Source: Nocardia asteroides
GTDB lineage: Bacteria > Actinomycetota > Actinomycetes > Mycobacteriales > Mycobacteriaceae
Assembly: GCF_900637185.1 (NCBI RefSeq)
Contig: NZ_LR134352.1
Span: forward strand, 6,686,001-6,750,000
DNA length: 64,000 nucleotides
Reading direction: 5' to 3'
Shown here: one piece after another, positions 42,423-51,869 of the stretch
Layout: the number at the start of each line of letters is the position of its first letter
Numbering within the stretch: position 1 is the first letter of the stretch
The notes under the pieces: generated by a model
The model's database searches: none
Seen by the model: only the letters and a program-made list of their open reading frames with translations
What the model was told of the DNA's origin: nothing
Made by a program: the position numbers and the translations under genes

Positions 42423-43664
42423 ATGGGAACCGCCTCCGACTCGCGCCTGGCCGTCACCTCCGAGGTCGGCACGCTGCGGACGGTGCTGCTGCACCGCCCC
42501 GGCGACGAACTGCGCAGGCTCACCCCCAGCAACAACGACCAGCTGCTGTTCGACGGTATTCCCTGGGTGGAACGCGCCCAGGCCGAGCACGACGCCTTCG
42601 CCGCGCTGCTGCGCGAACGCGGCGTGGAGGTGTTGCTGCTGTCGGACCTGCTCGCCGAGACACTCGAGGTGAGCGGAGCGGCCAGAATCCAGGGTATCTC
42701 GGCCGCCGTGGACGCCCGCAGGCTCGGCCACGGCCTGGCCGACCAGCTCGCCGCCGAACTGCGCAAGGTCCCCGCGCGCGAGCTCGCCGACATCCTGATG
42801 GCCGGGATGACTTTCGACGAACTGCCGTTCGGCCCCGACACCACCTCGCTGGTCCGCCGGATGCACCACGGCGGTGATTTCGTCATCGATCCGCTGCCCA
42901 ATCTGCTGTTCACCCGCGATTCGTCGTTCTGGGTGGGCCCCAAGGTCGCGATCACCTCGCTGGCCCTGCCCGCCCGGATCCGGGAAACCTCGATCACCGA
43001 TCTCGTCTATGCCTTCCATCCGCGTTTCCTCGGTGTGCGCCGCGCCTACGAATCGCACACCGCCCCGATCGAGGGCGGCGACGTCCTGTTGCTCGCGCCG
43101 GGCGTGGTCGCCGTCGGCGTCGGCGAACGGACCACCCCCGCGGGCGCGGAAGCATTGGCGCGCAGCCTCTTCGACGACGATTTGGCCCACACCGTGCTGG
43201 TGGTGCCGATCGCGCAGAACCGCGCGACCATGCACCTGGACACCGTGTGCACCATGGTCGACACCGACGCCGTGGTGATGTATCCCGGCGTGCGGGAAAC
43301 CTTGCAGGCGTTCACGATCCGGCGCGAGGACGGGTTCTCCGGCCGCAGCGACCTGGACCGGATCAGCATCGACGGACCCGAACCGTTCCTGCCCGCCGCG
43401 GCCGCCGCGATGGGCATCGCGAAGCTACGGGTGATCGATACCGGCCGCGACGGTCCGACCGCCGAACGCGAACAGTGGGACGACGGCAACAACACCCTCG
43501 CCCTCGCCCCGGGAGTGGTCGTGGCCTACGAGCGCAACGAGATGACCAACTCCCGGCTCACCGACGCCGGTGTCGAAGTGCTGACCATCCAGGGTTCGGA
43601 GCTGGGCTCCGGCCGCGGCGGCCCGCGCTGCATGTCCTGCCCGCTGTCCCGAGACGAGGTGTGA
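42423..43664 (+). CDS. arcA: Arginine deiminase
   Basis: A 413-residue guanidino-group-modifying enzyme that hydrolyses arginine to citrulline and ammonia. Landmarks are [63 protein letters not shown] and the C-terminal catalytic loop [19 protein letters not shown], whose first cysteine is the nucleophile. The second cysteine in that loop (CMSC rather than CMSM) is slightly unusual. No arcB, arcC or arginine antiporter is present, as in M. tuberculosis (Rv1001). A GntR gene follows after six bases and is probably co-transcribed. Confidence 0.95.
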   Translation: MGTASDSRLAVTSEVGTLRTVLLHRPGDELRRLTPSNNDQLLFDGIPWVERAQAEHDAFAALLRERGVEVLLLSDLLAETLEVSGAARIQGISAAVDARRLGHGLADQLAAELRKVPARELADILMAGMTFDELPFGPDTTSLVRRMHHGGDFVIDPLPNLLFTRDSSFWVGPKVAITSLALPARIRETSITDLVYAFHPRFLGVRRAYESHTAPIEGGDVLLLAPGVVAVGVGERTTPAGAEALARSLFDDDLAHTVLVVPIAQNRATMHLDTVCTMVDTDAVVMYPGVRETLQAFTIRREDGFSGRSDLDRISIDGPEPFLPAAAAAMGIAKLRVIDTGRDGPTAEREQWDDGNNTLALAPGVVVAYERNEMTNSRLTDAGVEVLTIQGSELGSGRGGPRCMSCPLSRDEV

Positions 43665-43670
43665 GCGAAG

Positions 43671-44030
43671 ATGTTCCACGTCGAGCTGTCCACCGACACC
43701 ACCCAGCCGCCCTACGAGCAGCTGCGGATGGCCGTGATCGAACAGGTCCGCGCCGGCACGCTCACCGCGGGCACCAAGATCCCCACCGTGCGCGCGCTGG
43801 CCGCCGAACTCGGTATCGCCCCCAATACCGTGGCTCGCGCCTATCGGGAACTCGAGGCCGACGGTGTCCTCGAAACCCGTGGCCGCCAAGGCTCTTTCAT
43901 CGCGTCCTCCGGCGATCCCACCCGCGATATCGCCAGCCGCGCGGCCCTGGACTACGTGACGACCGTCCGCAGACTCGGTCTCGACGACGCCGCCGCCCGG
44001 CACTTCGTGGAATCGGCTCTAAAGGGCTGA
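43671..44030 (+). CDS. GntR-family regulator, YtrA subfamily
   Basis: A 119-residue regulator with an N-terminal GntR winged helix (PPYEQLRMAVIEQVRAGTLTAGTKIPTVRALAAELGIAPNTVARAYRELEADGVLETRGRQGSFIA) and only a short helical tail. That size and the sequence TVRALAAELGIAPNTVARAYRELEADGVLETRGRQGSF mark the YtrA subfamily, which often controls ABC transporters. Here it sits six bases after arcA, so it may instead respond to arginine metabolism. No transporter gene is adjacent. The 220 bp after it show only a weak GCCCGGC/GCCGGGC inverted repeat. Confidence 0.88.
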   Translation: MFHVELSTDTTQPPYEQLRMAVIEQVRAGTLTAGTKIPTVRALAAELGIAPNTVARAYRELEADGVLETRGRQGSFIASSGDPTRDIASRAALDYVTTVRRLGLDDAAARHFVESALKG

Positions 44031-44252
44031 GCCCGCCCGGCACCGTTGACGAGCGGACTCACCGTTCGCCGGGCTAGGGATCCTTCGACAACGCGATCCC
44101 CGTGCCGATGGGCAGGCGTGAAAGCATCATGTGGGTTCCCCTCCCAGAATGAATCGCGCCGTACTGCGCGACCCGTCGGCCAGCCTATCCGAGGATCCGG
44201 CGCACGGATAGATCGAAATCTGTGCGCCGCAACGCCGTTCGGTTGTGAGATG

Positions 44253-45878
44253 TCACCGCCAGCTGGGCAGCCAGAGGTGGTCCTGCCAGCTGGCCGGGGT
44301 GATCGGCTGAGCGGTGAGGATGGGCCAGAGCCAGACGAAGTTCGCGATCACCAGGCCCAGGTAGATGCTCACGATCAGCAGGCCGAGGGCATAGCGCTCG
44401 TTCATCGGGGCGGGTAGATAGGTGCCGTTCGGGCTGCGCGGGATGCCGGCCGGACGGGAGGGTCCCAGGATGTCGCCCAGGATCAGCGCCACGCCCATCG
44501 CCAGGAACGGCGCCAGCACCACGGCGTAGAAGAAGTACATCTGCCGGTCCAGCGTCAGGAACCAGGGCAGCAGACCGGCGCCGTAGCCCACCAGCACCGC
44601 CGCGTAGCGCCAGTCGCGGCGCACCACGGTGCGCCAGATCATCCAGCCCAGCGCGGGCAGCGCCAGCCACCACAGCGCGGGCGTGCCGACCGCCATCACG
44701 GCCTTCACGCACTGCGCTTCGCCGCAACCGGTGACGGTGCCGTCGGCGTAGTAGTAGAGCATCGGGCGCAGGCCCATCGGCCAGGTCCACGGCTTGGATT
44801 CCCACGGATGGTGATTGCCCGAGGAGTTGGTGAGCTCGGTGTGGAACTCCATCGTCCTGGCGCTGTAATACCAGAGCGAGCGCAGCGCGTCCGGCGCCAC
44901 GGACGACCAGAAACCCCCGGTGCCGATGGGGTCTTTCGTCACGGCCGGATTGCCGACGGTGTAGCGATACACGCTGGTTTCGTTCGCGAACCAGGCCCAG
45001 TACGTCGCGAGATACACCAGCAGCGGGATCACCACCAGCGCGTACAGCGCCGGGCCCACATCGCGGACCAGGGTGCCCACCCACGGCTTGCGCACCCCGT
45101 AGGTGCGCCGCGCGCTCACGTCGAAGGCCACGCAGAGCAGTCCGAAGAACATGATGAAGTACAGGCCCGACCATTTGGTGCCGCAGGCCAGCCCCAGCAG
45201 CACCCCCGCGCCGAACCGCCACCAGCGCACACCGAGCCGTGGCCCGAAACCGGTGAGCCCGACCCGGCCAGCCAGATCGGCGCGCGCCATCCGTTCCCGG
45301 ACCTCGTCGCGGTCGACGATCAGACAGCCGAACGCGGCGGTCACCAGCAGCGCCATGAAGATGTCGAGCATGCCGATGCGCGAGGACACGAAAGTCAGCC
45401 CGTCGGCGATGAGCAGGATGCCGGCGAAGGCGCCGATCAGCGTGGATCGCGCCATCCGGCGCACGATCCGGATCACCAGCAGCACCAGCACGGTGCCCGC
45501 CAGCGCCGCGCTGCCGCGCCAGCCCAGCGCGTTGTAGCCGAAGATCGCCTCGCTGAGCGCGATGAACTGCTTGCCGACCGGCGGGTGCACCACCAGGCCG
45601 TAGGCGGGGTTGTCCTCCACGCCGCCGCCGGTGACCATCTGCCAGGCCTGCGGCGCGTAGTGCTTCTCGTCGAAGACCGGCGTGCGGGCGTCGGTGGGAT
45701 AGGCCAGGTTGACGAACCGGGTGAGCGCCGCGATCAGGGTGAGCACCGCGGTGACCGCCCAGCCGCGCGCGGTGTCGAGCGGGCCGAAGTCGGGAGTCGG
45801 TCGCAGCGGGGCCGGACTGACCAGCGCCGAGGCGGGCCGCGACGGTGGCATCGCACGCGTTTCGGTCACCGGGATCAC
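44253..45878 (-). CDS. pmt: Polyprenol-phosphate-mannose protein mannosyltransferase
   Basis: A polytopic GT39 (GT-C) enzyme of about 541 residues that O-mannosylates exported proteins using polyprenyl-phosphate-mannose. The catalytic acidic loop DARTPVFDEKHYAPQAWQM and the following VHPPVGKQFIALSEAIFGYNALGWR are diagnostic, as are SGNHHPWESKPWTWPMGLRP and GYGAGLLPWFLTLDRQMYFFYAVVLAPF. It ends WLPSWR like M. tuberculosis Rv1002c. The start is uncertain among GTG 45878, GTG 45869 and ATG 45851. It is divergent from rsmI, as in mycobacteria. Confidence 0.95.
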   Translation of the reverse strand: MIPVTETRAMPPSRPASALVSPAPLRPTPDFGPLDTARGWAVTAVLTLIAALTRFVNLAYPTDARTPVFDEKHYAPQAWQMVTGGGVEDNPAYGLVVHPPVGKQFIALSEAIFGYNALGWRGSAALAGTVLVLLVIRIVRRMARSTLIGAFAGILLIADGLTFVSSRIGMLDIFMALLVTAAFGCLIVDRDEVRERMARADLAGRVGLTGFGPRLGVRWWRFGAGVLLGLACGTKWSGLYFIMFFGLLCVAFDVSARRTYGVRKPWVGTLVRDVGPALYALVVIPLLVYLATYWAWFANETSVYRYTVGNPAVTKDPIGTGGFWSSVAPDALRSLWYYSARTMEFHTELTNSSGNHHPWESKPWTWPMGLRPMLYYYADGTVTGCGEAQCVKAVMAVGTPALWWLALPALGWMIWRTVVRRDWRYAAVLVGYGAGLLPWFLTLDRQMYFFYAVVLAPFLAMGVALILGDILGPSRPAGIPRSPNGTYLPAPMNERYALGLLIVSIYLGLVIANFVWLWPILTAQPITPASWQDHLWLPSWR

Positions 45879-46019
45879 GCCCCGATCGTAGGCGGTGCGC
45901 CCACCGAAGTCCGACCCGACACTTGTCCCCCTCGTTTCCCGCCGACGCGCGGACCGGCGCTGCCTGCCCGCCTGACAGAATGGTCGCTGCGCCAAACTAC
46001 CGGAGAGGCTGGACAGCAC

Positions 46020-46847
46020 TTGTTGGTCTTAGCGGCAACCCCGATGGGTGACATCGGCGACGCGTCCCAGCGGCTGCGCGACGCACTCGGCTCGGCCGAC
46101 GTGGTGGCCGCCGAGGACACCCGCCGGACCCGGTCGCTGGCCAAGGCCCTCGACGTGGAGATCACCGGGCGTGTCGTCAGCTTCTACGACCACGTCGAGA
46201 CGGCCCGGATCCCGGCCCTGCTCGACGACCTCGCGAGCGGCCTGACCGTGCTGCTGGTGACCGACGCGGGCATGCCGTCGGTCAGCGATCCCGGCTATCG
46301 GCTGGTCGCCGCCGCGGTGGCGCGGGACCTGCCCGTCACCTGCCTGCCCGGCCCGTCGGCGGTGACCACCGCGCTGGCACTGTCGGGCCTGCCGGTCGAA
46401 CGGTTCTGCTTCGACGGGTTCGCCCCGCGCAAGGGCGGGCAGCGCCGGGAATGGTTGCGCACCTTGGCCACCGAGCAGCGGGCCTGCGTGTTCTTCGAGG
46501 CGCCGCACCGGCTGGCCGACTGCCTGGCCGACGCGGTCACCGTGCTCGGCCCCGACCGCAGGGGTGCGGTGTGCCGCGAACTCACCAAGACCTACGAGGA
46601 GGTCGTGCGCGGGACGCTCGCCGAGCTGGCCGCGTGGGCGGTCGAGGGCGCGCGCGGGGAGATCACCGTGGTTCTCGAAGGCGCGCAACCGGTTTCGGCC
46701 GACCCGGCCGACCTGGTCACGGAGGTGGAGACCCTGGTCGACTCGGGGATGCGGCTCAAGGACGCCTGCGCCGAGGTGTCGGCCGCCCGTGGCGCCTCGC
46801 GGCGCGAACTCTACGACGCGGTGCTGGCGGCCCGGTCCGGCGCCTAG
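46020..46847 (+). CDS. rsmI: 16S rRNA 2'-O-ribose C1402 methyltransferase RsmI
   Basis: A 275-residue SAM-dependent methyltransferase of the tetrapyrrole-methylase fold acting on the decoding centre. Motifs are LAATPMGDIGDASQRLRDAL, VVAAEDTRRTRSL, TDAGMPSVSDPGYRLVAAAV, CLPGPSAVTTALALSGLP and the ELTKTYEEVVRGTL block. The protein starts with TTG (a second TTG follows directly), with GGAGAGG eleven bases upstream. The C-terminus overlaps the stop of the convergent glycosyltransferase by four bases. Confidence 0.95.
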   Translation: MLVLAATPMGDIGDASQRLRDALGSADVVAAEDTRRTRSLAKALDVEITGRVVSFYDHVETARIPALLDDLASGLTVLLVTDAGMPSVSDPGYRLVAAAVARDLPVTCLPGPSAVTTALALSGLPVERFCFDGFAPRKGGQRREWLRTLATEQRACVFFEAPHRLADCLADAVTVLGPDRRGAVCRELTKTYEEVVRGTLAELAAWAVEGARGEITVVLEGAQPVSADPADLVTEVETLVDSGMRLKDACAEVSAARGASRRELYDAVLAARSGA

Positions 46848-47971
46848 CGGTCCAGCACGGCCAGCATTCCCGCCACCGCGCGCGGCCAGGTGAACTGTTC
46901 GGCCCTGGTCCGCGCGGCCTGCCTGCGCCCCGGGGTCGGCATGGCGAGCACATCGGTGACCGCGCGGGCGAACGCGCGGGGACGGTCGGCGGCGATGGCG
47001 CCGCATTCGGTGGTGACGATGTCGGCCAGCGCCGAGGACCGGCTGGCCACCACCGGCGTGCCCGCCGCCAGCGCTTCCAGCGCCGCGAGCCCGAAGGTCT
47101 CGTGCGGGCCGGGCGCCAGTGAGACATCGGCGGTGGCGAGAAGTTTCGCGACCATCGCCCGATCGTTGATGAAACCGGTGAAGTGCACGGCGGGCGCGCC
47201 GCCGGGCAGCGGCGGCAAAGTGCGGGCGCGGCGTTCGAGCGATTCGCGGCGCGGCCCGTCACCGGCCACCACCAGCCGCGCGGGCACCCCGGCCCGGTGC
47301 AGCGCGCCCACCGCCTCGATACTGCGGTCGACCCGCTTCTCCACCGACAACCGGCCACAGTGCACCAGCAGCGGATGACCCGCGACGCCCAGATCCGCGC
47401 GCAGCCGCTGATCGCGGCGGCGCGGGCTGAACAGGTCGAGGTCCACCCCCAGCGGCACCAGTTCCACATTGGTCGCGCCGATCCGCTGGAACTCCGCCCT
47501 GGCGAAGTCGGTGGTGCACACCACCATGTCGTAGTCGTCGGCGGTACGCCGGTTGGCGACGTCGGCGCAGTGCCGCGCGGCAGGCCCCGGCAGGAACTGC
47601 CCGAGCAACCGATCGAGCCGTTCGTGCGAGATCATCACACTCGCCACCCCGCGCCGCCGCGCCCACCGCCCGAACCCACGCAACGTGAGCCGATCCGACA
47701 CCTCGAGCACATCGGGCCGCAGCCCACCCAGCACCTCGGCCACCCGCCGCGGATCCGCCGCCCGGTATCCGCCGGTGAACGGAATTGCCAAGGCGGGCAG
47801 CGTAATTCGCAACGCCCCCGTGGGCAATACCTCTTCGCTGCGCCGCGCCCCCGGCACGATCAGCACCACCTCGTGCCCAGCCGCCACATACCCCTCCCCG
47901 AGGTGATGCAGGGCGGTGCGCAGCCCACCCGATCGCGGACCATAGAAGTTGGCGAGCTGCACGATGCGCAC
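46844..47971 (-). CDS. Glycosyltransferase family 4 protein
   Basis: A 375-residue GT-B glycosyltransferase. The N-terminal domain begins MRIVQLANFYGPRSGGLRTALHHLGEGYVAAGHEVVLIVPG; the C-terminal domain has VHCGRLSVEKRVDRSIEAV, LVVAGDGPRRESL and the EX7E motif region PGPHETFGLAALEALAAGTPVVASRSSAL. It resembles GDP-mannose-dependent alpha-mannosyltransferases of the PimB/MgtA type, but donor and acceptor cannot be fixed from sequence. Its neighbours give no clear pathway. It is divergent from the ESX locus. Confidence 0.85.
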   Translation of the reverse strand: MRIVQLANFYGPRSGGLRTALHHLGEGYVAAGHEVVLIVPGARRSEEVLPTGALRITLPALAIPFTGGYRAADPRRVAEVLGGLRPDVLEVSDRLTLRGFGRWARRRGVASVMISHERLDRLLGQFLPGPAARHCADVANRRTADDYDMVVCTTDFARAEFQRIGATNVELVPLGVDLDLFSPRRRDQRLRADLGVAGHPLLVHCGRLSVEKRVDRSIEAVGALHRAGVPARLVVAGDGPRRESLERRARTLPPLPGGAPAVHFTGFINDRAMVAKLLATADVSLAPGPHETFGLAALEALAAGTPVVASRSSALADIVTTECGAIAADRPRAFARAVTDVLAMPTPGRRQAARTRAEQFTWPRAVAGMLAVLDR

Positions 47972-48174
47972 CCGTCCGATCGTTCAACGACCCGGATGCC
48001 CGCCGGAACCAGCCCGTGAAACAACGCGTGAACAGCGTCGAAAGATGCGGTCGCCCACCCGGCGCAGACCTTTGCGAGTAGTGCTCCCATTCGCACGATT
48101 CAGCCACCCGCAGATCTTGTAGAGTTCACCGACTGGACGGTTCCTGGTTGTTTATCGGAGGGGGAGAACATCTC

Positions 48175-48486
48175 GTGTTGCAGGTCGATATAGATGAGCT
48201 GAGGCGACTCGCCACCACAGTCACTTCGGTCGGCGCAGAGATCGACAAGATCGATGTCCGGACCAACGGCGACAAGGTCGGTGAGGCTTTCCCCGGCGTC
48301 GAGATCGGGGCCGCGTGCGCGAAAGCAGGTGAGTACTCCGAGGGCGCGTGGCTGCGGATCGCCGAGCGGATGCAGAAGCTCGCGGCCATCGTCAACCAGT
48401 GCGCCGACAACGTCCAGACCACCGACCAGCAATTCAAGAACCGCCTGGAGGAAATGGACTTCTTCGCCACCGGGAGCGTCGGCTGA
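48175..48486 (+). CDS. EspC-like type VII secretion-associated protein
   Basis: A 103-residue helical protein of the EspC/DUF2580 family (WXG100-like substrates and chaperones of ESX systems). The pattern is LQVDIDELRRLATTVTSVGAEIDKIDV, then GVEIGAACAKAGEYSEGAWLRIAERMQKLAAIVNQCADNVQTTDQQFKNRLEEMDFF, two long amphipathic helices. It starts with GTG after a strong GGAGGGGGAG. Its TGA overlaps the ATG of the large downstream protein (TGATG), so the two are made together and probably form a secretion pair. No ESX machinery gene is in the window. Confidence 0.8.
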   Translation: MLQVDIDELRRLATTVTSVGAEIDKIDVRTNGDKVGEAFPGVEIGAACAKAGEYSEGAWLRIAERMQKLAAIVNQCADNVQTTDQQFKNRLEEMDFFATGSVG

Positions 48487-51074
48487 TGACGACCCGCGCG
48501 AATGTCGACGCATGGAAGCCGGCCAAGCTGTCGGAATGGGCTCAGGAGCTGGAAGACGACACCACCGCCTACGAAGCCCAGCTCGGATCCATGCTGACCC
48601 ACTTCCAGGGAACCGGCTGGCAGGGCGCGGCCTATCTGGCCGCCTACGACCGTTTCCACGAGGAGAACGACCAGGGACGCAGGCTGTCGATCGAGATTCG
48701 CGACATCGCCACCGCCCTGCGCAACGCCGACTCCCGGCTGTCCGGCGAGCGTGACGCACTGCTCCGCAGGGTCGCTGATGCGGAGACCGACGCCGAGTGC
48801 CCCGTCGGCCTGACCGTCGACGACAGCTGGAAGGTCGCGGCCAAGCCGTACACCGAGTCCGACTACACCGACGAGCAGAAGCAGAAGATCAAAGACCGGA
48901 TCACCCATCACCAGGGCCTGATCGATACCGGGAAGACGAGCCTGCTGACGGCCGTCGGCGAGGCGATCACCGCCATCAACGCCGCCTCCGACGAGGTGCG
49001 CGTCCGTGGCGATCAACTCGGCAACGGTTTGGACGTCCCGACCCCGACGACCGTCGATGTGGCCGCGCTCGGCCGTCAGGACGGCGAGACCATCGCCGAC
49101 GGCAAATTGTCGGACGCCGAGATCGCCCAGATCACCGCCCGCCTCGACCAGGCCGGACTCACCCCCGAGCAGCTCGAGGCGCTGGCGAACGGCCAGGAAG
49201 TCACGGTCCCCGCCTCGACCATGACCTACCTGGAGAACCTGTACGACAAGGCCGGCCGTGACGGCCTGATCGATCTGGCCGACCGCCTCGTGATGAACGG
49301 TTCACCCGAGGCACTCGAACTCCGCTCGAACCTCGCCGACGGGTTGCTCACGCTGTCCAACGAGGACGTGGTCACCAAGGACACCACCGGCGCCATCGTC
49401 AACCGCGGCGGCTGGGACCAGCTCCACCCCGAAGTCCGCGAACTCATCGGCACCCGACCCGGTTTGAACGACAGCCCCGACGGCAACACCAGTGACCTGC
49501 CCGACGACTACCGTTCGGGCTTCTTCAAGCCGAACATGGACGAATGGGCCGGCGTCCAGGCATACACCAAGGACATGCGCGGTTTCGGGCAGTTCCTCGC
49601 CTCCTCCGACCAGGCCTACATTCCCGGCGAACGTTTCGGTGTCGAACTCGATCGCCAGGCGGCCAACCTGGCGTACATCACCGACAACGGCGGCTACGAG
49701 AAGTACACCGGCCAGGACAACGAACCGGAGTGGCTGCAACGAAACGAACTCAGCGCCAATGACCTGCTCTCCGTCGGCGCCCGCAACAACGACAGCAGCT
49801 ACGCCCTGCTGACGGGCAACGGCAGCGAGGAACTCTTCGGCAAGGACGTCCCCGGACAAAGCTACGAGAAGTACGACCCGCAGGTCGTGCGAGGGATCTT
49901 CCAACACGACTGGGTCGATAACGGCACCGCCGCCGGCCAGATGATCAACTGGGTCGGCACCGAGTCTCATGAAGTCGGCGCGGACGGCAAACTGACCACC
50001 GACGCCCTGCAAGCACGCGAGACCCTCACTCACCTGCCCGACCTGCTCACACCACGCGAGGAGGTGGACGATCCTGACGACGACAAACCCGATCGCCATC
50101 GGTCGGGTGGGATCGATGTGGAGGAGTTCCAGAAGATCGAGCTGGGATTCGTGAACAATCCTGAACTTGCTCGGGGATTGTCGGTTGCCATGGGGTCCAA
50201 TCTCCAGTCATGGGACAACCACTTGTCCCCCGGAACTGCCTACCTTCCTGAGCACGGTGAGGCACAGCTCGCTGTGACGGATGCAAATCGTCTGCTGTAC
50301 TTGGCAAGCCAATCCGAGGGTGGCAGGCTGACCCTGGAGATGGCGCGATCAGCGTATGAAACAGATATCTTGAACAGCGCCTTCACGCAGAACGAAATGC
50401 CGCCCGGGAAATACCTTGAGCAACATCTCAGCAGTCTCGCCACATTGGATGGTCGCATCTCGAATGCGGCCGCCAATGCGCTCACATTCCAGGACCAGAA
50501 CACTGTCCAGGATTACAATAACGCCCAACAAGAGATCTACGACAACAAGAAGGCTGCAGCGAAACTTGTCGACCAGATAATTATGGGAAGTGTCGATGTA
50601 GGGTTGGACTATACAAAAGGCCTCACGCAAGACAGTTACGGACTAGGGGCAGCCACGGGCGTGGAGGGAGGCAAGAAAGTCGCAGCAATGCTTGGAGAGG
50701 GCCTCGTCGAGGGGGCAATTATGAACTATGTCGACGAGCCCGAAAAGCTATCGGTCAAGTATCCCGAAAGTGCCACAATGAATTCGCTGGCAGTAAACGA
50801 ATTTCAGCAAAAAATCCTTGAGAATGCACTTGCACATGGAATGCTCGACAATGAAAATCTAATAGATTCACAAACCGGTCAACCCATCAATCTGAATATT
50901 CCCCAACCAGAGGAAACGCAGCGACAGCTGGCCGCCTATATGCAGTCGCAAGGATTTCAGTCGCTAATAGATGATTACGCGACAAAATATGGGATGACTA
51001 CACTATCAGGCACAGGCCTGGGTGGCTCAAGCCTTTCAGTAATCCGGACAGGAACCGAAGGAGTGGGTAAATGA
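48486..51074 (+). CDS. Large WXG-containing protein, putative ESX substrate with variable C-terminus
   Basis: An 862-residue protein. The first 100 residues are WXG100-like (LTHFQGTGWQGAAYLAAYDRFHEENDQGRRLSIEIRD, with a WxG turn). A helical and then mixed central region follows (to about residue 530), resembling the 'TPR repeat region' proteins that follow EspC-like genes in mycobacteria and Nocardia; that match is from memory. From about nucleotide 50,090 the GC content falls: 50761-50820 has 25 G/C of 60, far below the roughly 70% upstream. The C-terminal third includes a glycine/alanine-rich stretch (DSYGLGAATGVEGGKKVAAMLGEGLVEGAIM). I recognise no catalytic motif there. The stop overlaps the lipoprotein start (ATGA). 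Confidence 0.75.
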   Translation: MTTRANVDAWKPAKLSEWAQELEDDTTAYEAQLGSMLTHFQGTGWQGAAYLAAYDRFHEENDQGRRLSIEIRDIATALRNADSRLSGERDALLRRVADAETDAECPVGLTVDDSWKVAAKPYTESDYTDEQKQKIKDRITHHQGLIDTGKTSLLTAVGEAITAINAASDEVRVRGDQLGNGLDVPTPTTVDVAALGRQDGETIADGKLSDAEIAQITARLDQAGLTPEQLEALANGQEVTVPASTMTYLENLYDKAGRDGLIDLADRLVMNGSPEALELRSNLADGLLTLSNEDVVTKDTTGAIVNRGGWDQLHPEVRELIGTRPGLNDSPDGNTSDLPDDYRSGFFKPNMDEWAGVQAYTKDMRGFGQFLASSDQAYIPGERFGVELDRQAANLAYITDNGGYEKYTGQDNEPEWLQRNELSANDLLSVGARNNDSSYALLTGNGSEELFGKDVPGQSYEKYDPQVVRGIFQHDWVDNGTAAGQMINWVGTESHEVGADGKLTTDALQARETLTHLPDLLTPREEVDDPDDDKPDRHRSGGIDVEEFQKIELGFVNNPELARGLSVAMGSNLQSWDNHLSPGTAYLPEHGEAQLAVTDANRLLYLASQSEGGRLTLEMARSAYETDILNSAFTQNEMPPGKYLEQHLSSLATLDGRISNAAANALTFQDQNTVQDYNNAQQEIYDNKKAAAKLVDQIIMGSVDVGLDYTKGLTQDSYGLGAATGVEGGKKVAAMLGEGLVEGAIMNYVDEPEKLSVKYPESATMNSLAVNEFQQKILENALAHGMLDNENLIDSQTGQPINLNIPQPEETQRQLAAYMQSQGFQSLIDDYATKYGMTTLSGTGLGGSSLSVIRTGTEGVGK

Positions 51075-51754
51075 TTTCAATGAGATTCCCAGCAAAGGTT
51101 CTTGGCGCCACACTCATCCCCGTTACCGCGTTCTTCGCATCCTCGTGCGCTACATCACCAGCGACGGATCCCGCAAGAAATGCCACTGCCGCGCCGGTTA
51201 CCAGCTCACCGTTCCCATTCCCGCCCGTGAAAACCGGATGGGATGCTGCCGTCCCGCTGACCACACAACAACAACAGGCTGCCGAAACTGCGGTAAGGAA
51301 GAACATCTTGGTCAGCGATTGGAATCCCCTGGCCGATTCAAAAATTCCACCCGAGATTCTTGCAATCGTCGGCCCTGAAAATAAGCCCGCGTACGTGCCG
51401 ATAGAAAGGCTTGCAGAAACCGGAGGCGACACTTATCGGGTGGTCGCCGTCAGGGAAATATCGTCATCTCGATGGGATTTCGATGTTTGCAGATACGATA
51501 CGCCAGGGGTGTACAGGATGGGCACCAATGGTCAGCTACAATTAAGTACGCCGCATATCCCATACGCGGCTGATACGCACACCGTAGCGTTGACGACGGA
51601 TCCGAACGGCGCCGGAGAAAAGTCGGATACACCTCGATTCCTGGTGGTTGACTCCCAGCCGATTATCAACGATATGGCGAGGCAAACCTGCGAACAATTT
51701 CGACCCGATCCGTATCTCCAACAGCCACCCCAGCCACTTCCTGCCGGGAAGTAA
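51071..51754 (+). CDS. Lipoprotein of unknown function, coupled to the ESX-type gene
   Basis: A 227-residue predicted lipoprotein. The signal peptide ends in a lipobox (VTAFFASSCATSPA), followed by a low-complexity Thr/Pro/Ala linker and a compact domain with PIERLAETGGDTYRVVAVREISSSRWDFDVCRYDTPGVY and a C-terminal TCEQFRPDPYLQQPPQPLPAGK. Two cysteines (DVCRYD and QTCEQF) could form a disulfide. The ATG overlaps the upstream stop by four bases. The gene is AT-rich like the end of its partner. Family unknown to me; a degenerate second copy follows. An immunity or accessory role for the preceding protein is a guess from context. Confidence 0.72.
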   Translation: MISMRFPAKVLGATLIPVTAFFASSCATSPATDPARNATAAPVTSSPFPFPPVKTGWDAAVPLTTQQQQAAETAVRKNILVSDWNPLADSKIPPEILAIVGPENKPAYVPIERLAETGGDTYRVVAVREISSSRWDFDVCRYDTPGVYRMGTNGQLQLSTPHIPYAADTHTVALTTDPNGAGEKSDTPRFLVVDSQPIINDMARQTCEQFRPDPYLQQPPQPLPAGK

Positions 51755-51869
51755 ATACGTGTCGCAATACATCGATAGCCACGCGACATAGAGCCTTTCT
51801 CATCCCGAGCCTGAACCTCGCTGCCCCGCAACATGTGCCTCTGCCCCGCTGGGTGAACTGGCGAAGCCC

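Noticed and set aside
44031..44252. Strong terminator after the GntR gene
   Set aside because: Only 7-bp GCCCGGC/GCCGGGC arms with a long loop are seen, too weak to call.
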